Shown here piece after piece: positions 36,436 to 48,116 of a stretch of DNA of 64,000 nucleotides (position 1 is its first letter; each line of letters opens with the position of its first letter). The DNA is from Dasypus novemcinctus (Eukaryota; Chordata; Mammalia; Cingulata; Dasypodidae): positions 15,632,029 through 15,696,028 of the forward strand of contig NC_080702.1 in the NCBI RefSeq assembly GCF_030445035.2. The letters are read 5' to 3'. The notes beneath the pieces were generated by a model. The model saw only the letters and a program-made list of their open reading frames with translations. It searched no databases and had not been told where the DNA came from. The translations under genes and the position numbers were made by a program.

Positions 36436-37329
36436 GTGGGCCTGGGGGTGGGGTTGCAAGCGGGGAGAGAGGTTAGGGGCTGGGGCCGGGCTCTAGCGGG
36501 GGGAGAAGTTTAGGGACCGGGGTGGGGCTGCGGCGGGCTTCACAGCCGGGAGGGTTGCGGGGGGCGGGGGGCGGTGTGTGCCACCCAGAACGGGGACTGG
36601 AGATGGAAGGGGTCTGGGGACCTGGCAGGGCGTGGGGGCGGGGCCCGGGCAGCCTGGGGGATACTTCTGGGGGTGGGAGCAGGACAGCACACTGGGAAAG
36701 GGCTACCGGGAAGGTCGAGTGGGGGGGGGGGGGAAGAAGGGAATGCTCCTTGGGGAGGAGGACTCGATGGGGCGCCCGGGGTGGAGGGGGCAGGGGCTCC
36801 TCGGCAGAGTCGGTGGGAAGGGCGCCTGGACCCGGGAGAGCAGAGCTTCTAGTACTGCGCGAGACACAGTGACACCCACCCTCCTGGAGGGAGGGGCCTC
36901 GCGGCTACCCGGGGGTGCACAGTCTGGAAAGGGCGCGCCGAGGCTGTGCAGCGTGTGGGCGCGGCCCCCTGAGCGGTCTGCGCGGTGGTCCCCAGGCCGT
37001 GAGGAAGAAGCCAGGCCGATGGCGGTCCTGGGCCCCGGACACCCTGGGGCCGCCTTCCCACCCACCAAGGAGAACCAGGATTAGGTCTGCACCGTCTGGC
37101 GCCGCCGTTCTGGGAAGGTGTGAGTGGTGGGAAGAGCTCCGGGGGTCTGAGCAGCCGAAGCCCCCAAGAGAGGGCGGAAGGACGCAAGAGAAGCGTGTTG
37201 AGAGTTGTCCAGGTCACCCATTCCTTTCTTTTCAACATTGTTTCTGTAGTCCCCAGGGCGTCCCCGGGAATCTGATTAGATAAGAGCCTTGGTTGGGGTC
37301 CCTAAGCCAGGCGGACAGCTGGGCACCTG

Positions 37330-37800
37330 GGCTATCCCTCAGCCCTCCTGGTGGGATAGGACGGCCAGAATAGGGGCGCCTCACTCTTCAGGCTGCTGTC
37401 ACAAGTGCCACAACTGGGTGGCTAAAAACACCAGAAACCGGGCTCTCAGCCCTCAGGCTGAAGCCACAAGTGCGTGGGCCGGTGCTGGTGGGTCTGTCCT
37501 GGCCACTCTGCTCCTGGCGCTTGGCCAACAAGCCGTGGGTTTCAGGGCCTCCTCAGTGGCCCTGGGGCCTGCTCTGTCTCTCTTCCCATGGCGCTCCCCC
37601 CCCCCTTGTCTGCCTGTGCCCACACCCTCCTTCTAAAGACACCAGCTGTACTGGACTAAGGGGCCACCCACTGCACTCAGCCTCACTCAATTTAAATGAT
37701 TCCGTTCACAATAATGCTTTTGCAAAAAGTTCCCAGGTACCTGGGATTAGGACTTCAAGGTATCTTTTTGGGGGACACAGTTCAACCCACAGCACAAAAT
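37330..37800 (-). mobile_element. MaLR-like LTR, minus orientation
   Basis: It shows the reverse-complement MaLR order: GGCTGCTGTCACAAGTGCCA, ACTGGGTGGCTAAAAACACC, TTCTAAAGACACCAGCTGTA, CTGGACTAAGGGGCCACCCA, then CTGGGATTAGGACTTCAAGG, TATCTTTTTGGGGGACACAG and TTCAACCCACAGCAC. It is in CFAP90 intron 1. Confidence 0.78.
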
Positions 37801-38794
37801 ACAGATCCACTTGGAAAGGAAGTTAATGGTGTATAAAATAACCCCGCAAAATGCCTCCTTCCTCTCCTAGCAGCCCACAATCAGTGGTGTGCAGGTAAGT
37901 CCTAGTTCAGGTCAGCTCTTGCTGGAGTGCAGGTGGGAGGCCTCTGATGCTCACAAGCTTCACTTCACACACAGAAGCAGAGTTTCCAGTTGAAGCAACG
38001 TGGCCCTCAGCCTGCCCCCGAGTCGTCTCTTGAATCTGAGGCCCCCTCTATCTGGCTTTGAGCATGTGGAAGGACTGGAGGGAGGGAGGAAGGAAGGTCT
38101 CTTGACGCCGTACCTGTCTCTGCTGGCCATTAAAACAGGAGTGGGGTGGGATGGAAGGGTCCCAACCTTCTGCAACACACACCTCATTTTTTTTTTCCTG
38201 TGAGCGATAGGTTTTAAACAACTGTAAATAGTTTCACTTATTAAGTGGGCTTTACATTTTAAGTATGCAGTACCTATGATACTGACAGTGAGTTGATGGC
38301 CTTCGTGAGATAATAGCCAAAAAGCCAGGATCTTGGTGTATGAAGTTGTTCTATGCCACTTTATTGAGAGAATATAAAATTCACCTGGATTTTCAGAATA
38401 ACAAAGACAGCTCACACTACACCGTTTGTACCTTTGAAGAGTCTCTTTCCATAGCACCCTAAGGTGGACTGTAGACTGCTCCTCAGTGGGGTGTCACTGA
38501 TGTAAGGTACGGCTGAGGACTGCACAGTGGGGCTTGTGGCTTCTGAAGCTCAAATGTGGTGGAAAAGTAGAGCAGAACCCCTGCCCCCTGCGGGCCAGGC
38601 CCAAGATGGAGAAGGGCAGAGTGAGCCTGAAGACTCAGTTTCTCCTTCCTGAATTTGGTGGTCTGATAAGTGGCCCCACCTTCCAGGGCTGACTGAACAA
38701 GGGCCAAAAAGGGGCCCCGAGGTAGGAAGTGACCCAGGCTCTGTCTCTTGGAGAGAAATCAGGAATGAGCCATAAGCACGCCTCTCTATAGGAC

Positions 38795-38880
38795 AGGGTC
38801 AGCACACTAAGGCCCTTGGACCAAATCTGGCCCCCTGCCTGTTTTGATAAGGTTTTTAAAGATCACAATCACACCCATTG
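38795..38880. repeat. Short hAT/MER-type fossil
   Basis: GGGTCAGCACACTAAGGCCC, then TTGGACCAAATCTGGCCCCC, CTGCCTGTTTTGATAAGGTT. This is the familiar end of the element type also seen, in other parts, at 15556 and 17960. Confidence 0.6.
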
Positions 38881-39444
38881 ATTTCCCTATTGTCCAATCT
38901 AGGATGTCGGGGCTGAGTGATTGCGACAGAGCCCATGGGGCAGGAGAGTTCCCACCTGACTTTCCACAGAGAAAGTCCCCGACTCCTGCTCCAATGCCTT
39001 ACAGCCTCCTGGAAAATGGGAAGTGTCTTTAGAACACATTTATTCAAAAGCATTTCAGGGCAGGCTTGATTAGCTGGGGTCACAGGCAAATTCAAATCCT
39101 GAGGCTTTTGGTATGAAAAAAGGAAATGATGTCACCAAAATAAATATTAATTAAAATCTAAAGAAAAGAGCCTTAAAAGCAACAAGAACAGCAAAAGGCA
39201 TTTCAAAGTCCATTTCGTGGGTGAGCTACCACTGTTCATGCCACGTTATTGGATTATGGGCACTGGTATCTGATCAGCTCCAGGGCTCCAGGAGCAGTTC
39301 CTCTGACCTTGGGATCATGGACATAAAGAGAGTGAGTTCTGCAGGACAGGTTTGCTGAAGGACTGAACTGCCCCAAAATTCACTGCAGGTAATTTCAGGC
39401 CCTACCAAAGCTGATCAAATTACTTCCTAAGTCACTTCCAAGGA

Positions 39445-39665
39445 GCACAGTTAACAGTAGTCAGTGGTGGTTAGCAGCCCAGGCTGGGGAGTCCTGGGTG
39501 GAAGTATCAGCTCCATGTTGACTAGCTGTGGGGGCTTCATGAGTCACAGCCTCTCCATCTCACTTTGCTGTTCTTGGACAGATCAAATGGAACCAACCTC
39601 ACAGAGCACTTATGAGAATGAATGTAATTAGTGTGCATACAGTGGGCCACAGTGAGCCCTGGGTC
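39445..39665 (+). mobile_element. MIR SINE
   Basis: MIR order: GTCAGTGGTGGTTAGCAGCC, CAGGCTGGGGAGTCCTGGGT, TGTTGACTAGCTGTGGGGGC, CTCTCCATCTCACTTTGCTG, CTTATGAGAATGAATGTAAT. It ends near CTCATTACTGTTATT. Confidence 0.85.
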
Positions 39666-39892
39666 AGTGGAGCTCATTACTGTTATTGGCTTTGGCTAGT
39701 GATGGTCAGTGCCCTTTTGCTAAGGTTGGGTCCAGAGGCCCAAAGTCTTTCCTCCCTGATCTGGTCACTGTAGGAGATGCACATGATTGAAGCTTCAACA
39801 TGGGGGCTTAAATGAGTGGTTCTGGGGTGTTGTCATAGCAGCCCAGGCAAACTGAGACAGTGGCTTACTGTAAAGATAGAGTTCCCACACCA

Positions 39893-39917
39893 AGGTGTGT
39901 GTGTGTGTGTGTGTGTG
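39893..39917 (+). repeat. (GT)n microsatellite
   Basis: An uninterrupted GT dinucleotide run of about 12 units, followed by GGCAGG. It lies in CFAP90 intron 1. Confidence 0.95.
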
Positions 39918-41321
39918 GCAGGGAGGCTCTACTCCATCCAGTCTCAGCAGCCCAGTGGTGGGAGGGCCACTGCTCAGCCTGCTGTCCTTTCAGTGTGAAG
40001 CCTCGGGAGCCCCTGGTCACGAGCGCTTTCATGCTTCTGACTGAAGGGTTGCACATAACTCCTTGGTCACATGGAAGCACCTAGCAGAGGAGCAGGGATG
40101 GTTACTCGTCTGGGTGGCCAGGAGTGGAGAATGGGCTCTTGGTGCCTTCTACCACTCAGCAGACCCTGAAGAGCCTTCTGGGTTGGGTCTCTGGCTCCCC
40201 TTCCCACTGTTGGAAAGCCCATGCTTCTCCTGCCAAGTGCCCTTTCTCAGCCACAGCTCCACCCCGGGGAGCGAAGTCTCCTCCGCAGCCACGTCCATTT
40301 CCCACCCCCAGCCCCACCGACCTCGGCAGCCCTCCTTCTGCGCTGCCCTCTACTTTGTTCACACCTCAGTTATTTCCTGAGGGAAAACTGATGATAGACA
40401 GCAAGGGCAAAACCAGTATCAGGAAACACTGAATTCAACAATACTCAAAACACAAAGGGCCAGAGGGACATCAGGAGAGAAAGGTAAATGGGGTTTGTTT
40501 TGCTCTGTGTTTAAAAAGCAGCATCATGTGTGAAACAGGAAATCCCTTAAGAGATTGTAATAGCAAAATACCAATAAACCCAGAAGCTCTGTTTTGTGAG
40601 AGCATCTAAATCTAGATCAGCTTTATTAACATTCTGCTTCAACCCATAAAGCAGCGGAAGAAAAAAAGAGAAAAGAAAAATTGATTAAAAAAATAAAAGA
40701 AAAGCAGATTTTTCAGTTTGGTTAGTTGTTGGAAACAGATGGTCATGTTACTAACTGAGGCTGGCTGGTGATGAAATTATTTTCTTTATTTTTCTGTGAT
40801 AGAAGAATTCATTTTTGTTCTGCAAAAGTTCAAAATTTGCAAAATCCCCACAGAAAAAACCTGTCTAAGATTCTGATAACATCCACCAGCAGTGCTAAAG
40901 AAGGCTATTCTGACCTATGGTAGGCTCCTGGCAACTAATCCAGGGCTTGGGAGGCAGACATTGCTGCTTGCTCATCGTTCTTACTTTAAAGAGTGTTAGA
41001 CCTGACTAGAAGGAGAAGAAATGGGCATTTTTCTATCATGTTGCATATCGTACTCTATTATGCTGGGTTCTCCAGCTTAGGAAGCAAAATAAAGTACCAC
41101 TTGCTCACACGTTCAGTGTAGGGTGATTGCACGCTCTGTTCTTGAGCCCATTCTTCCCCTTTAGGATCTTCCTCCCAGAATGAGAACCCTAGGGGCTTGC
41201 TCAGCTGAGAAGGGTCAGAGGAAGCACAAGCCCAGCCTTTTCCCTGAGGATCTCCCCTTTCCCTGTTCCCCTGCTGTTAGAGCTGCCCCCTGCTGGCTGA
41301 CCCATCCCCAGGCTGGGTGAG

Positions 41322-41353
41322 GCTGGTCCCACCAGGTCCCACCAGGTCCCACC
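41322..41353 (+). repeat. Short tandem repeat, 11-bp unit
   Basis: CCACCAGGTCC-type unit repeated about three times (GGTCCCACCAGGTCCCACCA...). Confidence 0.8.
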
Positions 41354-41971
41354 AGAGCACAGGCAGGCTGGCCACCCTCTCCACTTTGGCACTAGGTTTC
41401 AGGTGCGAGGGAGGAGGGTGCCTTCCACCTCTCCACCAGGTGTGTGGAGACAAGTCTGTTTCTCCCGCCACATATGTGGACTGTGGGCTGGTCCTGAGGG
41501 ACTCAAGCCACAGATCTGACCAGGAGCCCAGCTTCCTTCTAAGTCCTTAATTTCCTGGGCCTGTGGGGGTGGCGTGAGAGTGATAGGGAGCACATTATCT
41601 TTCTTTCCTGCCAGCTGGCCTCAAGTGGGCTGGGCAGTACCTCTACTCAGAGGGGAGGGTCTGGATTCCAGAACATTCCCTGGCAGAAGACAAAGTTCCT
41701 CCTTTGGAGAACTGACCTCCCACCATCCCAGCAGAGTGGGTGGGGTGCTTGGGCTGCCTTGGATTCCTGAAGGGCCTTCTGGTCGGGGGGCTTACCTACA
41801 ATGTTTCCTTCAAGAGGACATAACACTCCCAGCTAGAGGCAACACCCAGCCCATCAGCTTCCTCTGTTACATATGTTAAAGATAATGAGATCTCTCCATG
41901 GTGTATTACATTTTTTTAAAGTTTTATTTTATTTTATTTTATGTTATTCAAATATCTTTAATTTTATGTAG

Positions 41972-42597
41972 TGTAGCAGCTTGAAATTGTGTATGAATTC
42001 CAAAAATAGATATGGGATCATGTTTGCAAACTCTGGGCATATTAGATTGTGCTAACTTCAGAGATTTCACTTTTACTTTACTAAATTATGATGGGGGTTT
42101 TGAATGGGCCATGTCAGTAGGCAGGGGCTCACCAAGAAAAGACATGGCAAAGGAACTCAACAAAAAACTCAAAGGAGTTTTGAGTTGGAGCCCTTTGAAG
42201 TAAACACACAGGAGAAGAACACAGAGGAATAGAGATGGCTCCATAGACACAGCAGAGGCCCCAGGAAGAGAGCAAGCCTGATGGTCTACAGCTGACCTTG
42301 TGGAGAAAACAGAGCAGCTGAGCCCAGAAAGAAACAAGGCCCAGGGAGAGAGACAGACCTTATGCCAGCCTAAAGCTGAGACCAGAAGTGGGGATCACAG
42401 AGCCTTGAAGAGGAAGGCTGAACTCTCGCAGAGACCGGCAGCCATCTTGCTCCAACATGTGGCAACAGACTTTGGTGAGGGAAGTAGCTCACACTTTATG
42501 ACCTTGTGACTGTAAGCTTCTACCCCAAATAAATCCCCTTTATAAATGCCAACAGATTTCTGGTACTTTGCATCAGTATCCCTTTAGTTGACTAATA
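41972..42597 (+). mobile_element. Solo LTR, MaLR-like, xenarthran lineage
   Basis: About 626 bp, starting TGTAGCAGCTTGAAATTGTG, with GAATTCCAAAAATAGATATG, TTTTGAATGGGCCATGTCAG, CAACAGACTTTGGTGAGGGA and CCCCAAATAAATCCCCTTTA, then GTTGACTAATAC at the end. It is the same family as 33822-34330, with extra internal sequence. It is in CFAP90 intron 1 in the sense direction, so its AATAAA could act as a cryptic polyadenylation signal. Confidence 0.78.
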
Positions 42598-44199
42598 CAT
42601 ACTGTCAAAATGATTGTTATTTTTTGTGTGATTTTTCCCCATTGCTGTGATGATTAGAAGGTTCTTAGAGTTATTTTTTCACTTACTTTAAAAAATCCAT
42701 CCAGAATTTTCTTTTGTCTACTATGAAATGAGAAGGTACAAGTTTATTTTTTCCCTGAAGAGCTATCCAATTTTCACAGTACCAAACACTGAAAACTTTA
42801 TCACTGGCTGTGGTTTGGGCTTCTTGTTAACCTAGGAGGGTATGAGCCATACTGGAGGTGATGCTTTCAGCAGAAGCAAAGGCCATGGTGGGCCTTCGCA
42901 CCCTGTGCCCACACCAGAAGGGGACAAGATTGAAGGCAGTGATGGGAGGAAGCTTGGGTACAGCAGGCTCATTCTGGCCAGCAGTGGCACAGGAACAGAA
43001 GCCCTGGGCCTGTGCTGGCAGGTTTTCTGTCCTCCCCTTCCTGTAAAGAGACTCAGAGCACAAGAACACCAGGATTTCAGGAACTATGTGACAAGTTCCT
43101 TTAGCATGGCCACCCTGGAATTCTCAAGAACTTTAAAATAGTACTAAGGACTGTCTTGTTGTCCTTAGCAGGGTGGCTGTGGATGACAGCCAGGCTGACT
43201 TATCTTCACATCTCCCCTAGAAGGACCAGGTGTCTTGCACAGGATGGAAGGTGTGTGAAGGGTTTGTAGAGGCTCAGCTGAAGCTGCGTTCACCCAGTCT
43301 GAGTTCCTGGAGTCAGTGAGGATGGGGGTTACTGGGTTTTCCAACATACTCTGCATCTGGGCTGCATTATCCTAACAGCTGCCTTCTACCTTGTGCCTTG
43401 TAGTTGGTAGAAATACTTCCTAGTGTTACTATCCAGAAGAAAAAGAATGCAAAAACAAGCTTAGGCAAACTGGCATTAGGTTAGAGACCTGACACTCCCC
43501 AAATCCAGCGAGACCAAGTGTCTCAGTTCACTGCTGGGAGGATCTAAGGCAGCCAGAGTGAGCCACAGCTAACCAGGAGGGTTAAAGAACAGTTAGCATG
43601 TGCATTTCTTCTTCTTTTATTAGACAATGAGGCAGATGTACTTTCCCTGTAAGAACAAGCTGGGATGAAAAAAAATGGAGGTATTAAAAGATGATACCTC
43701 TTTTAACAGCATTGTTTTCTAGACAACAGATGTATGTGAGTGTTCAAATATTTTATATTTATCGTACACATATGTATATATACATATGGATATATATGAG
43801 CTATGTATGCATAGATATATGAATTACCAAGTATGATAGCTCATGATAAACTATTTTTGTCTCTACAGAGGGATTTGCCTATACACATCTGACTCTTGGC
43901 TGACAACGTAACAAGTAACTCCTTTTCTGTTACACATTCCTAGGATTCAGGAATGGTTAATTTTGCAAAAGCAGTACAAGCTTACTAAAGAAAATTGAAG
44001 AAATACAGTAGAAGACATGAAGGAGAAAACCAGCACACAGCCCACGCCCCTCGAGACAGAGCACACTGTTTATTACTTTAAGTTTGTGCACAAGTGATGG
44101 AGTCAGAGACAGAGAGCTGGGGAGCTGTCCCTGGACAGTGTCAGCTGTTGCATTCAGGGGTTTGTGATCTTATTGTTATTAGACAAGTTATGGGCCCTG
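42598..44199 (+). other. CFAP90 intron 1, no further feature except AT-rich tract
   Basis: Includes an alternating TATA/CATA stretch at about 43750-43812. No exon signal. Confidence 0.5.
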
Positions 44200-44290
44200 C
44201 ACCATTTTTGGCATAGCACACAGAGAGTACTCAGTAAATATTTGTAGAATGAATGAGTGAATGATTGAATGAATAAATGAATGGATACTA
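44200..44290 (+). repeat. L2/MIR-type 3' tail
   Basis: AGTACTCAGTAAATATTTGT followed by AGAATGAATGAGTGAATGAT, the typical (GAAT)n-like end of L2/MIR elements. Confidence 0.65.
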
Positions 44291-44674
44291 GGCAGGCCTA
44301 AAATAAAAGCAGGGGGCAGAGCACAAATAAGAAAAAGAAGACAAATAAGAAAAAGATAGGAGTGGAGAAGAAATGGAAAAGGAAAAAAATTGAGGGAGCT
44401 AAAATGAGCGGAGAAGAAAAGAGGCCTGTGCCCCATTCCAGGCCCCTTGGCTCCAGGGGCACCTGCTCTTGCTGGGCTGGACCTCGGTTCCCTGCTCTGG
44501 GCCACAGCCAGTTCCATTCTAAGGGGAGACCCCCCAGCCCCCAAATACTTGCTGCAGCCTGGAAACTCTACTCCCCTGCACTCCATCAGGGACAGGTTAG
44601 CATCTGTGTTTCATCAGGTTTTGATGACTCAGCTTCAAATAAATGCATGACTTTCTCTTTTTATTCCAAGACAG

Positions 44675-44787
44675 GTATTGTTTCCCTCTATGACTGCATT
44701 TTTAAGAAGAATCTAGATTATAATCAGAAATTGCACCGAGATGACAGAGAACACGCAAAAAGCCTCGGACTTCACATTAACGAGGAG
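44675..44787 (+). CDS. CFAP90: CFAP90, middle coding exon
   Basis: The acceptor is CTTTTTATTCCAAGACAG followed by GTATTG. The exon supplies the last two bases of a Gly codon, then 37 codons: [20 protein letters not shown], then [17 protein letters not shown]. It ends in GAG|GTAATG (GT at 44788-44789). This is the most conserved block of the family ([23 protein letters not shown]), and it is intact here. The entering phase is 1 and the leaving phase 0, matching exon 3. An alternative acceptor four bases upstream (CCAAG|ACAG) would need a different exon 1 end. Confidence 0.93.
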
Positions 44788-45649
44788 GTAATGTTAAGCC
44801 GGGAAATCCACCAGCTATTACCAGATTAACATATGAATGTGTGTAAGTGTTGTAATATTGTGTTCAGTTTGCTTTTCATAACTCAGGGAACCTGGCAGCT
44901 CTCCTGAGTCACACTGTACCCAGAAGCTATGACTAAGCTATTCTTACAGCTTCTCTCTCTTATCATGTTCCTTGTGTGTTAATTGTTATGATTCAGTTGT
45001 TTGGTTCTATATAATCACGCAATAAATGAGAGCAAAACTAAGAGATTCTTTTCCATGGGTAAAATAAGTCTTTGCTTATCTCTTAATTCTGGCTGTCTCA
45101 GTTCTTCTTGGGACCCTGGACTCCCAGGGATGACCCTGCACAAGCAGGACTCCTCCTCCCAGGCTAGCATCACCACCGCGCATGGAGCAAATCCCTGCTC
45201 GGCCTCCCCTCAGATTTCTGAGAAAAGGGTTTTCATGTAGTCAGCCACATTGGGTGGCATCAGGACAGCAGTGCTCATGGGGAGAGATGGCCAAGGACTG
45301 CAGCAGGTCACCTGGGGAGGAGCACAGGGCAGGTGGGCTTCTCAGAGGAGTTGGCATGGGACCTGAGGACTCAAGGATGAGGGAGCTGGCTGCATGAAGG
45401 GTAGCTCGGGAGTGCCCTGGTCAGATGGAAGGGATTGCATGGAAGCACCAAGGTGCAACAGCACCTTGGCATATGGGGGCAGTGGACAGGTGAGCCGGAG
45501 GCCGGAAGCCAGAGGCCGAGGCTTGCCTGGCCACAAGGGGCACTCAGTGGCTGAAGGAAGGAGCTTTGTTCTGGGAGCAGCGGGCAACTCTAAGGGTGTC
45601 CAGCCAGGAAGTGCTGGAGCTGATTCATTTTAAAAATCATTGGTCTCAC

Positions 45650-45780
45650 TTTCCCCCAGTCCACCCAATGATGGAAGAGGTTGTTGATGTGGGAGGGTTG
45701 GGGTGGGTGGGTTGGGGGTATATGGGGGCCTCATTTTTTTTAATGTAACTTTTAAAAGAAAAATAAAGAAGAAGAAAAAA
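45650..45780 (+). repeat. Unclassified repeat family, 3' end (copy 2)
   Basis: CCCAATGATGGAAGAGGTTG, TTGATGTGGGAGGGTTGGGG, GGTATATGGGGGCCTCATTT, then TTTAATGTAACTTTTAAAAG and an A-rich tail. It matches 51530-51650 closely. Confidence 0.75.
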
Positions 45781-47580
45781 ACATTGTTCTGGCTGTAGGT
45801 GCAGAGTAGCCCACAGGGCAGCCTTGAGTCTAAATGGGAAGAGCAGTCCAGGCAGAGCTGGTGGCGCTAGAACCCCAGTGGGAGAAGTTGGCTAGCTGGT
45901 GTGCTGATGGACCTGGTGTGAGCTGTGGGCAAGAGGAACCCAGGACTGCTTCTAGATCTTTCTGCTTGAGTCGCTGTGGACTAGGGGGGAGTGGAGGATG
46001 TATTTTACTAAACTGGGGCTGAGGGAGGGGCAAGACCATGTGGTGAATAATCAGTTGGCTGCCCCAACATTAGGATTCCGTGATAAGGACCTTTTGCTAA
46101 GGCTTCAGCCACTCCACCTAAGTTCGTCTGTGAAGGTTCTAGCACCTCTTTACAGGCAAAGGTCTATCATTGGAAGACGGGCAAGACTCCAAGAAAGCTG
46201 CTCTCCATCACTGACTCCTTCAGGAACAGAGGAGACTTCTGTAAAATAATACCTAATATAAAGTTGACCACTCTTTTGTAAGAGTGTAGGATTATGTAAT
46301 AAGATGCAGCACAGACCACATTTAACATTGCAAAAAAGTGTATTCTTTATCAGAACGTATCACACTGCTTCATTGTCACCAGAAAGGGGAAAAGCTAATT
46401 ATTAAACTTGAGGTAGCCTGAACAACTTTCCATGCTTTCCCAACCCACCTAGTGGGAGCACCTCCATTTATTGAGGATGATTTTTACTGCTCTTTCCCAG
46501 GAAATTGCTTCCTGGCATTAGGTCTCAACAGGCCTAACTGCCTGTTGCACTAGGCCCTCCTGCCGCATTTCCACACTGCAGCATTAGCCTCACAAAGTCT
46601 GATCTGAGGACAGTGCTTTTAATGTAGGCCAGTTGCTGAGTGGACAGCTTTTATTTAATACATTTGACAGAAATTATAATACACAAGCTTCTGGTGGGAA
46701 TCATTGGATTTTTGCCTGTTGCTGCTGCTGTTTAAAAATGTCACCGTGTCATTTTTCACAATAATTTTTATTTCAATGTGAAAGAAAGTGCTGGAGGTAC
46801 TATGAGGTATATCATTTTTGTTCACATTCATTCATTCTGAATTTTTCTCTCATGAGAAAAGCATGCCTGGCATTACTTATATCCATGTAGTCAGCAGATA
46901 CCTTTTGATCATCTGCTATAAGCTTACTGGGCATAAAGGCCACAAGACAAAAGTCCCTGCCCTCTGAGGGCTTACATTCCCATGAGACAGAAAAATAAAA
47001 GGCAAGTGCACAGTGAACCTAATTGCAGGCATTGGTCAGTGGTGTGCAGAAAATAAAGCAGTGTAGGGTGAAATGTTAAATGAGTGAGGGGGAGTGGGGA
47101 GGTGGTGGGGGCAGGGGGTCTGCTTTGGCTGAGCTGGGGGAGTCTGGGAAGACTGACTCTTGAACTAAGACCTGATGGGAAGGGGACTGAAGGGAGAAGG
47201 GGCCACGTTTCCAGGGGGAGGAAACAGAGAAGATGAAGGTCTGGAAGCTGGAAGGAGGCCTGTGTGTTTGGGGCAAGAAAGAGGGCCAGGGCAGGAAGAA
47301 AGGTGGGCAGGAGGCAGCTGGGAGAGAGGGAAGAGGGACGAAGGTCATGAAGGTGTGGTCAGAGGGAAGCAGGGCCCAGGCCGTAGAGCCTGAAGGCACT
47401 GCAAGAGCTTTGGCGTCACCTCGGAGGGACCTGAGGACACTGGCGGGTTCTGAGCAGAGGGCACGGAGGCTCACATGGTACAGGCACCCTCAGGCTTTGG
47501 AGTAGCCTGTAAGGGACCAGGGAGGAGGGGATGCAGGTGTACCTTGGTGCATCTTGGTGGGTGCAGGTGCGCAGGCACAC

Positions 47581-47856
47581 ACCTACTGCATTGTGGCAGG
47601 GTGCAGGCATGCAGGCACACACCTAGGGCAATGTGGCAGGGTGCAGGTGTGCAGGCACCCACCTGGTGCACCTAGGCAGGGTGCAGGCACGCAGGCACCC
47701 ACCTAGGGCAATGTGGCAGGGCGCAGGTGTGCAGGCACCCACCTAGGGCAATGTGGCAGGGTGCAGGTGTGCAAGCACCCACCTAGGGCAATGTGGCAGG
47801 GCGCAGGTGTGCAGGCGCCCACCTGGTGCACCATGGCGGGGTGCGGGTGCGTGCCC
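47581..47856 (+). repeat. Minisatellite, 40-bp unit, about 7 copies
   Basis: The unit begins ACCTAGGGCAATGTGGCAGG and continues with GTGCAGGTGTGCAGGCACCC. Most copies are 40 bases, with a few substitutions (variant ACCTGGTGCACC... units) and the last unit slightly shorter. It is GC-rich and sits in CFAP90 intron 2 just before the last exon. It is not a CRISPR array, because there are no unique spacers. Confidence 0.95.
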
Positions 47857-47936
47857 ACCTGGCACCCCTTGGTGGGATTCAAGCACCTGCTGTGGCAGAC
47901 CCCTGCTGACAGGAGCATCTCCATGATCTCCCACAG

Positions 47937-48116
47937 GAGCACGAGCGGCCCGTTGGGGTGCTGAAGTCTTCCACCTACGGGAAGCGCATCCACCAGCCTG
48001 TCGAGCCACTGAACTGCGACCATGGCCATGCCAGCCACGTGAGGGCTGACTTCCGCAGGAAGAACGACATTCCCAGCATCAAGGCCCCTGGCTTTGGGCA
48101 CATTTCTCCAGCCTGA
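47937..48116 (+). CDS. CFAP90: CFAP90, last coding exon
   Basis: The acceptor is GATCTCCCACAG|GAG. Fifty-nine codons follow to TGA at 48114-48116: [59 protein letters not shown]. The blocks ERPVGVL, YGKRI, FxRKNDIPS and PGFGH identify the C-terminus of CFAP90 (C5orf49), with no stop or indel. Several differences from my recollection of the human protein are Arg to Cys or His, the kind CpG transitions produce. The exon ends about 7.5 kb from the convergent ADCY2 stop codon. Confidence 0.95.
   Translation, partial: EHERPVGVLKSSTYGKRIHQPVEPLNCDHGHASHVRADFRRKNDIPSIKAPGFGHISPA

Larger units (their letters stand above)
35645..37130 (+). promoter_or_regulatory. CFAP90: CpG island covering the CFAP90 promoter and first exon
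   Basis: About 1.5 kb of GC-rich, CpG-dense sequence surrounds the CFAP90 ATG, in contrast with the CpG-poor flanks. It includes long G runs (for example at 36721-36732). Long open frames on both strands here come from low stop-codon density, not genes. No TATA box stands out, as expected for a CpG-island promoter. Confidence 0.85.
36436..44674 (+). other. CFAP90: CFAP90 intron 1
   Basis: About 8.2 kb between my predicted donor (GT at 36436) and the exon 2 acceptor. It holds the tail of the CpG island, an MLT1/MST-like LTR (37330-37800), a MER-type fossil (38795-38880), a MIR (39445-39665), a GT microsatellite, a MaLR LTR (41972-42597) and an L2/MIR-like tail (44200-44290). No other exon was recognised. 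Confidence 0.6.
44788..47936 (+). other. CFAP90: CFAP90 intron 2
   Basis: About 3.1 kb. It contains one copy of the unclassified repeat family (45650-45780), diverged ancient repeat sequence at roughly 45300-46030 and 46845-47475, and a 40-bp minisatellite (47581-47856) ending about 80 bases before the exon 3 acceptor. Confidence 0.8.

Noticed and set aside
35539..37283. Many long open frames on both strands around the CpG island (up to 247 codons)
   Set aside because: GC-rich sequence has few stop codons. Only the frame starting at 36174 shows a known protein (CFAP90). The others are mutually overlapping and low-complexity.
44362..44829. 155-codon plus-strand frame read as a single-exon gene
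   Set aside because: Only 44675-44787 is conserved (CFAP90 exon 2). The rest is intron read through on both sides of good splice sites.
47581..47856. CRISPR-like array
   Set aside because: The units are contiguous 40-base repeats with no unique spacers, in a vertebrate intron. This is a minisatellite.
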